IMG/VR virus record: IMGVR_UViG_3300021134_000017
Span: 1-32,532 of that record
Origin: a virus
Direction: 5' to 3' (one strand)
DNA: 32,532 nt
The notes below the pieces were generated by a model that was not told the DNA's origin, did no database searches, and saw only the letters and a list, made by a program, of their open reading frames with translations. This document shows, piece after piece, positions 28,147 through 32,532 of this stretch. A program made the position numbers and the translations under genes. Numbering within the stretch: the first letter of the stretch is position 1; every line of letters begins with the position of its first letter.

Positions 28147-29755
28147 AAAGGATATGGCTGACTTCGTACAGTTCCTGATTGACTGTAAGGATGTTCTGTT
28201 TGACTTCTATTTTACTTGCCGCATAGAGCCTTTTACACAGGATGCTATGGGCGATACCTTTGTAGGTGAAAAGGAAGACCATGACTATCTCAACGAGCTA
28301 GCTATTAGTATTCAGAACTATACTGGCGTAACTGCTTCAGCCGTATTTAACAACATCTACGTGCGCCCCTCCCAAGAGAATCTAGATCTGTTTATAAAGA
28401 ACTTTAAGCCTCTTTATGATGCAGGCATCCGCTCAGCTACTATTCCACATACTCACTGGATGTCTACCGGGCAGATCAAAGAAGCATTTCCTGATCTATT
28501 TGTAAAGAACACCATCCTTAGAAATGTCAGCGAACCTAGGGACATAGAGAAGCTGGCTAAGGCCGGATTTGACTATATCAATCTGGATCGTGATCTTATG
28601 CGTGATCATGACAAGCTTATGCGTTTTAAGAAGGCCAAAGATAAGTACGGCGTAAAGCTATCCCTCCTAGCTAATGAGGGCTGTCTTGGCGGCTGCATCA
28701 TGATGGATGAGCACTACCAGTTTAACAACACCCGTGTGGGAAATGATGCCCAGTATTTTAACGACCCTATCAGCCGAGTCTCATGCATGAAGTGGAACTA
28801 TGAGGAACAAGGCACCACACTTAAGCTAGCTAACTTCCCACCCTGGAAAGAAGACTGGGACTTCTTCCTATCAGATCTAGGCATTGACGTAATCAAGATG
28901 CATGGTCGTGAAGCCCACACTCGCCTCAAAGAAACTATGAACATTATTAGGAAGTACGTTGCGGGAGAGTCTATCCTGTACGAACACTTCAATGACTTCA
29001 TCAATGAGACCAACCTAGTAGATAAGCCTATTGATATCTGGCGCAATAAGATTAAGAATTGTAAGTTTGACTGCTGGGATTGCGGCTACTGCGACAAGAT
29101 TGTGGCAGCTAAGTACGGTGACCAGAGGATTCCTAAGACCCTGGTTGTTACCCAAGAGCTTGTAACCTCAGTTAACCGTAAGGTTGACATTGATATTCCA
29201 GGCCTAACCAGCAAGAGGGTTCAGCAGCTTCTAAATGGTCTTGCCTCACGTTCCTCTACATACCTCGAAATCGGGGCGTATTTGGGCGCTACGGCCGCAG
29301 GAGCTTTGGCAGGTAATAATCTGACCGCCTACTTCATTGACATGTGGGAAGAGGATTTACAGCCCGCTGAGGCCCATATGCAACTTCCCCCTAATAGCCT
29401 AGTAGAGTTTGAAAAGAACATCGCACCTTATGTAGGAAATAACAAGGTCCATATCCTGAATGAGGATATGCACGAGGTTGAGGTTTCAGATATAAATGGT
29501 GTAGACTTATTTTTTTATGATGGCCCACATCAACCGGAGGAACTGATTAAGGTTCTTACCCGGTACAAAGACTGCTTTGCAGATCAGGCAATCTTGGTCT
29601 TTGATGATGCTAACTGGACTGACGTAGTTATGGCAGCAGAGGAAGGTGTTAAACGAGCTGGCTTAAAGTTGCTATATGGTAAGAAAGTACTTAACAAGAT
29701 TGAGTCAGCCCAAGACTGGTGGAATGGGCTTTACATTATGGTGGTAAATAAATGA
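28112..29755 (+). CDS. U32-peptidase-like domain fused to a class I methyltransferase
   Basis: A 547-residue two-domain protein. Residues 1-335 follow the U32 family (RlhA, TrhP, UbiU/UbiV type): FSVPLN start, a barrel-like DAGIRSATIPHTHW, DYINLDRDL, then NEGCLGGC (C191, C195), RVSCMKW (C225) and CKFDCWDCGYC (C317, C321, C324, C327), candidate Fe-S ligands. Residues 360-547 are a Rossmann methyltransferase with the SAM motif YLEIGAYLGATAAGAL (384-399), then FIDMWEE and FFYDGPHQPEE. U32 relatives hydroxylate or modify RNA or quinones using iron-sulphur clusters. A coupled modification step is an inference. It starts at ATG 28112 after GGAG. Confidence 0.78.
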   Translation: MFSVPLNPKLNEKDMADFVQFLIDCKDVLFDFYFTCRIEPFTQDAMGDTFVGEKEDHDYLNELAISIQNYTGVTASAVFNNIYVRPSQENLDLFIKNFKPLYDAGIRSATIPHTHWMSTGQIKEAFPDLFVKNTILRNVSEPRDIEKLAKAGFDYINLDRDLMRDHDKLMRFKKAKDKYGVKLSLLANEGCLGGCIMMDEHYQFNNTRVGNDAQYFNDPISRVSCMKWNYEEQGTTLKLANFPPWKEDWDFFLSDLGIDVIKMHGREAHTRLKETMNIIRKYVAGESILYEHFNDFINETNLVDKPIDIWRNKIKNCKFDCWDCGYCDKIVAAKYGDQRIPKTLVVTQELVTSVNRKVDIDIPGLTSKRVQQLLNGLASRSSTYLEIGAYLGATAAGALAGNNLTAYFIDMWEEDLQPAEAHMQLPPNSLVEFEKNIAPYVGNNKVHILNEDMHEVEVSDINGVDLFFYDGPHQPEELIKVLTRYKDCFADQAILVFDDANWTDVVMAAEEGVKRAGLKLLYGKKVLNKIESAQDWWNGLYIMVVNK

Positions 29756-30663
29756 CATTTTCAGATTACATTTCAGACTGGCAATATATTGTTGCCCTAG
29801 CTTTTGTGCTAGTACTCTCATATTATGCTACTAAGTTTGATGTGTTCCAACCTTTCTTTAGCTTGCTTGCTAGGAGAATGAAGTCTAAGCGTGGAGTAAT
29901 GGTACTTACTTCTGCTATAACTGCGGTGCTTCCTATTAATGGACGTACCGTAGTTTCAGGTGGAATCCTAAGAACCATTGCCCCCGAGGATCCTGCAAAG
30001 CGTAAGAAGTTTGCTGTTGTAGATTATCTCAATGCCCACCACTTCTACTTCTGGTCCCCACTAGAAGCCTCTGTAATTCTACCTATGGCAGCTCTTCATA
30101 TTGGATACTGGAGATTCTTTGGGCATATTTGGCCTGCGCTATTAACAGTAATCATCACGGGTTTGGTCTATGACTTTTGGGTAGTCAAAGAAGACGATGT
30201 TGATATCGTAGTTCGTGGACACAGAGAACGTCAAGATCTTGACGGCAGGAAATATTTTAAAGAGGGCGTAATAACCGTAGCGTCTGTGTTTACCCTTATG
30301 GTTTTAGGAAACATTGTCTATGCTCACTCAGGTTGGTTTGACCATCTATTAGCCCATACCAACAAGAACGTAGCAATCATTGCTATCTTGCCCCTAGTAT
30401 TTACCATGAGCTGGTTATTTGGAAGCAGTGAAAAGTTTACTGGAGTGGTTGCCCTAACTGCAGCCACCTTTGGTATCTCATACCTGCCTCTCCTATTCTC
30501 AGTAGGATGGTCAGGATATATGCTGTCTCCATTCCATAAGTGCATGCTCTTAGGTCAACGATATTTTGGAGCTAACTGGAAAGATTATTACAAAGTTATA
30601 GCAGCTATCTGTGGAGTAGTTATCATGGTGGCTTGCGTACACACGTTTACGACAGGACTCTAA
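29752..30663 (+). CDS. DUF401-like integral membrane transporter
   Basis: A 303-residue protein with about eight hydrophobic segments (near 11-25, 48-62, 100-118, 125-144, 173-192, 207-224, 229-249 and 281-298). VLPINGRTVVSGGIL with LNAHHFYFWSPLEASVILP and YMLSPFHKCMLLGQRYFGANWKDYYKVI follow the pattern of DUF401 proteins, relatives of ion/arsenite/citrate-type transporters. It should sit in the host inner membrane; the substrate is unknown. Its ATG overlaps the TGA of the U32/methyltransferase gene, which suggests it exports or imports a molecule linked to that enzyme (inference). Membrane transporters are rare in the tail-gene region of phages. Confidence 0.72.
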   Translation: MTFSDYISDWQYIVALAFVLVLSYYATKFDVFQPFFSLLARRMKSKRGVMVLTSAITAVLPINGRTVVSGGILRTIAPEDPAKRKKFAVVDYLNAHHFYFWSPLEASVILPMAALHIGYWRFFGHIWPALLTVIITGLVYDFWVVKEDDVDIVVRGHRERQDLDGRKYFKEGVITVASVFTLMVLGNIVYAHSGWFDHLLAHTNKNVAIIAILPLVFTMSWLFGSSEKFTGVVALTAATFGISYLPLLFSVGWSGYMLSPFHKCMLLGQRYFGANWKDYYKVIAAICGVVIMVACVHTFTTGL

Positions 30664-30664
30664 T

Positions 30665-31366
30665 ATGGCAAAAAAGATCAAGTTTATTCCTATGTCCCAA
30701 GAGGTTGAGGATAAGTACGACCCACCTAAGCCTTCTCGGTCATATGTGCCGGATTGGTACAAGAAGGCTAATCGCTGGCGTTCGGGAAAGATGGAGCCTC
30801 TACCTGAGGGCGGACTAAACAAAGATCTTAAGCTATGCGTACCTTTCCTAGATGGGATGACTGCAGGCTATATGATTGAGCTTCCAGCAGACTTACTAGT
30901 TAAGCGTGATGCTCAAGGGGTTGGGTTTTTCTGGAATGAAGAGCCTGGCCCCATCGAGATCCGCTCAGCTGATATGGCTAGGACTCTTCCCCGCCCACCA
31001 GGAATGGATGAGACTCTTTACGCTTGGAACTTCCATTGGGCAATAGAAACCCCACCTGGGTACAGCCTTATGATTACAAGTCCGCTCAATCGTTTTGAGC
31101 TGCCTTTTGTTACGACATCAGGAATTATGGATTCAGATGGCTTCTCTCTTGGCGGTCAAATACCATTCTTCTTGGCAAAAGATTTTGAGGGCATTATCCC
31201 TGCGGGCACTCCAATCATTCAGGTAATCCCAATCAAGCGTGATTCCTGGAAGTCCCAGGTATTGCCTTATAACGCCACCTATATTAAGAAACAGCTTTTT
31301 GCTGTCACTAAGTATATGTATGGCGGGTACAAAAAGGTGCGCTGGGTTAAGAAGGAATACGAGTAA
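30665..31366 (+). CDS. DUF6065-like protein
   Basis: A 233-residue soluble protein. Blocks match my memory of DUF6065: a CVPFLDGMTAGYMIELPADLLV stretch, HWAIETPPGYSLMITSPLNRFEL near 119-141, then TSGIMDSDGF and GIIPAGTPIIQVIPIKRD. The family function is unknown. The PPGYSLMITSP and G.I.SD/Q(I/V)IP pattern also recalls double-psi or dUTPase-like beta folds, but no nucleotide-binding motif is conserved, so I do not call it a dUTPase. It starts one base after the transporter stop and ends the cassette, with a 43-base gap to the next fibre gene. Confidence 0.66.
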   Translation: MAKKIKFIPMSQEVEDKYDPPKPSRSYVPDWYKKANRWRSGKMEPLPEGGLNKDLKLCVPFLDGMTAGYMIELPADLLVKRDAQGVGFFWNEEPGPIEIRSADMARTLPRPPGMDETLYAWNFHWAIETPPGYSLMITSPLNRFELPFVTTSGIMDSDGFSLGGQIPFFLAKDFEGIIPAGTPIIQVIPIKRDSWKSQVLPYNATYIKKQLFAVTKYMYGGYKKVRWVKKEYE

Positions 31367-31409
31367 GCCCTCTGCTAAACTACCCTCATCTAGTTTTTAG
31401 AGGAGTCCC

Positions 31410-32342
31410 ATGGCAACAGCTTCATATCCAAATCAGGTTAAAACCTACCAACCAGAGGTTGACCTTGTCAGCACCGTTTTGGCTGATAACGTCAATGCAC
31501 TACAGGTTGAGATTACTGCTATTGAGACAACCCTTGGTTCTGCCCTGACCAATCAAAGTCCCCTGATTTCTACCTACTCAGGAACTTTTGCTAAGACTAC
31601 CGGTTGGTCTACCTTGGGCGATCGCCTCAACAACATTGAGTATGGCTTGGTAAATGGTGTGGCTAATAGTCCATATGTCAGCATCAATGGCGGAAGCACT
31701 ATTATCACTAGCTCTACAAAAGGACTTGTACTAAAGGTAGGCTCAGGAACAGCCAACCTTATTGAGACATATACTTCTGGCTCTGTGCTTGGCTTCAACG
31801 TCAACTCCTCCGGTATTCCAGCTGTGGGTTCTAGTAACGTTCTCTATGTTAATAGCACTGACTACAATACTCTTACAGCTGCTACGACTGCCGCCAATAA
31901 TAATGCCAATACCAAGATCCCGCTCTCAACCGTAACAGCTGCAGGCGATCTTCTTATCGGTTCTGGTAACGCCACAGTAACTAACCTTGCTAATGGAACT
32001 GCCGGCCAATCTCTTATTATGAACGGCACCTCAGTTGCTTGGGGTACCCCAACAGATACTACAAAGATCCCACTAAGCACAGTTAGTGCAGCTGGTGATC
32101 TTGTGGTGGGAACAGGTGCCTCAGCTGTAGGACGCTTGGCTATCGGTGGAGCTGGTACAGTTCTTAGCAGCAATGGTTCTGCCCTTTCATGGCAGACTCC
32201 AACAGTTTATCTTGCAACAGCAAATGCTTCAGTAACAGCCGCCTCAACTTCTCTAGGCGTTGTCCGCAATACATGGGTCTCTACAACAGCACCAACAACA
32301 GGCCAGGGCAACGATGGAGACATCTGGATTGTGTATCAGTAA
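31410..32342 (+). CDS. tail fibre protein (310 aa) with tandem repeat
   Basis: A 310-residue fibre protein. The N-terminal 40 residues are a helical attachment module (PEVDLVSTVLADNVNALQVEI). Residues 85-165 are Ser/Thr/Asn-rich beta sequence. Residues 168-216 and 218-266 are two imperfect copies of a 49-residue unit starting TKIPLSTV.AAGDL. The C-terminus DGDIWIVYQ matches a widespread phage fibre end. GAGGAG precedes the ATG at 31410. A one-base overlap joins it to the next, partial gene. It resumes the fibre cluster after the accessory cassette. Confidence 0.82.
   Translation: MATASYPNQVKTYQPEVDLVSTVLADNVNALQVEITAIETTLGSALTNQSPLISTYSGTFAKTTGWSTLGDRLNNIEYGLVNGVANSPYVSINGGSTIITSSTKGLVLKVGSGTANLIETYTSGSVLGFNVNSSGIPAVGSSNVLYVNSTDYNTLTAATTAANNNANTKIPLSTVTAAGDLLIGSGNATVTNLANGTAGQSLIMNGTSVAWGTPTDTTKIPLSTVSAAGDLVVGTGASAVGRLAIGGAGTVLSSNGSALSWQTPTVYLATANASVTAASTSLGVVRNTWVSTTAPTTGQGNDGDIWIVYQ
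31911..32207 (+). repeat. two 49-residue tandem units in the fibre
   Basis: Residues 168-216 (TKIPLSTVTAAGDLLIGSG, then WGTPTD) and 218-266 (TKIPLSTVSAAGDLVVGTG, then WQTPT). The units share start, middle and end phrases and differ by substitutions, as in other phage fibre shafts. Confidence 0.8.
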
Positions 32343-32532
32343 TGCCAGGAAAAATTAGACAAAACGGAAATATAAATACATCCGTAGGTATCCTTGTAAA
32401 GGTAAGCGGCGCATGGCATGGGGCTACTTCAGCCTTTATTAAAGTTGGCGGTCAATGGAAGCAATGGTTTAAGGCCTCTGTCATTGACTCCTTTAACCGT
32501 ACAACCTCAGGCAATCTAGGCACAGCCGATAG
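32342..32532 (+). CDS. fibre/adhesin gene, truncated by the window
   Basis: The ATG at 32342 overlaps the previous stop and the frame runs off the end after 63 residues. The visible part starts MPGKIRQNGNINTSVGILVKV, then SGAWHGATSAFIKVGGQWKQWF and DSFNRTTSGNLGTAD. The last phrase is the usual beginning of a lectin/LamG-like domain found on phage adhesins. The full length and fold cannot be seen. Confidence 0.7.
   Translation, partial: MPGKIRQNGNINTSVGILVKVSGAWHGATSAFIKVGGQWKQWFKASVIDSFNRTTSGNLGTAD

Noticed and set aside
30665-31366. dUTPase
   Set aside because: The fold-like phrases recall dUTPase but the nucleotide-binding motifs are missing; DUF6065-like is the better reading.
1-32532. 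Integrase, att site or lysogeny genes
   Set aside because: No recombinase, repressor or att-like duplication was seen. The tRNA at 15-87 shows no second partial copy in the window.

Overview
This window looks like part of the genome of a tailed double-stranded DNA phage (or a provirus of one): the right-hand end of a small-gene/accessory block followed by DNA packaging, head and tail-fibre genes. The virion hallmarks are a large terminase subunit (10095-11678), an SPP1-type portal (12279-13997), a coiled-coil scaffold (14109-14882), an N4-gp56-type major capsid protein (14938-16014) and a long run of fibre genes. The likely host is an actinobacterium of moderate GC content, perhaps a freshwater lineage. 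That rests on a DUF7455-type zinc-ribbon protein (3274-3495), a PASTA-like domain in a virion protein, short CxxC proteins and possible leaderless starts. It is an inference: there is no integrase, att site or host gene to settle it.

Layout: (1) 1-2175: a tRNA-Asn, small zinc-ribbon proteins including an FmdB type, a 2OG-Fe(II) oxygenase, a KTSC-like protein and a proteasome/HslV-like Ntn hydrolase. (2) 2246-3208: a virion-like protein with a PASTA domain interrupted by another module, closed by a strong terminator. (3) 3274-8590: the DUF7455 protein, two very polar disordered proteins (329 and 966 aa), small CxxC proteins, lysine-rich proteins and an HNH protein. (4) 8587-9108: the only clear minus-strand gene, an exported lysozyme-like/SLT lytic enzyme, divergent from (5) 9317-11678, a four-gene packaging operon ending in TerL. 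(6) 11758-16460: head genes. (7) 16580-26926: a connector/baseplate-like adaptor and fibre genes, including a 1244-aa fibre. (8) 26957-31366: a five-gene cassette between fibre genes, encoding a helical protein, an unknown protein, a U32-peptidase-like protein fused to a methyltransferase, a DUF401-like membrane transporter and a DUF6065-like protein. (9) 31410-end: fibre genes again, the last one running off the window.

Two themes stand out. First, a roughly 75-residue beta-rich module resembling the E1_FCCH family occurs seven times in three virion genes and in three cases appears to be inserted inside another domain; in the long fibre an uninterrupted duplicate of the host domain lies next to the interrupted one. 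Second, the 26957-31366 cassette combines an Fe-S/U32-type protein, a methyltransferase and a transporter that are not needed for building a virion. No tail tube, tape measure or tail terminator gene is recognisable in the 16 kb after the capsid gene, so the phage is either short-tailed or keeps those genes elsewhere. Genes are tightly packed, with at least twelve TAATG stop/start overlaps. All family assignments are by reading motifs; no database search was run.
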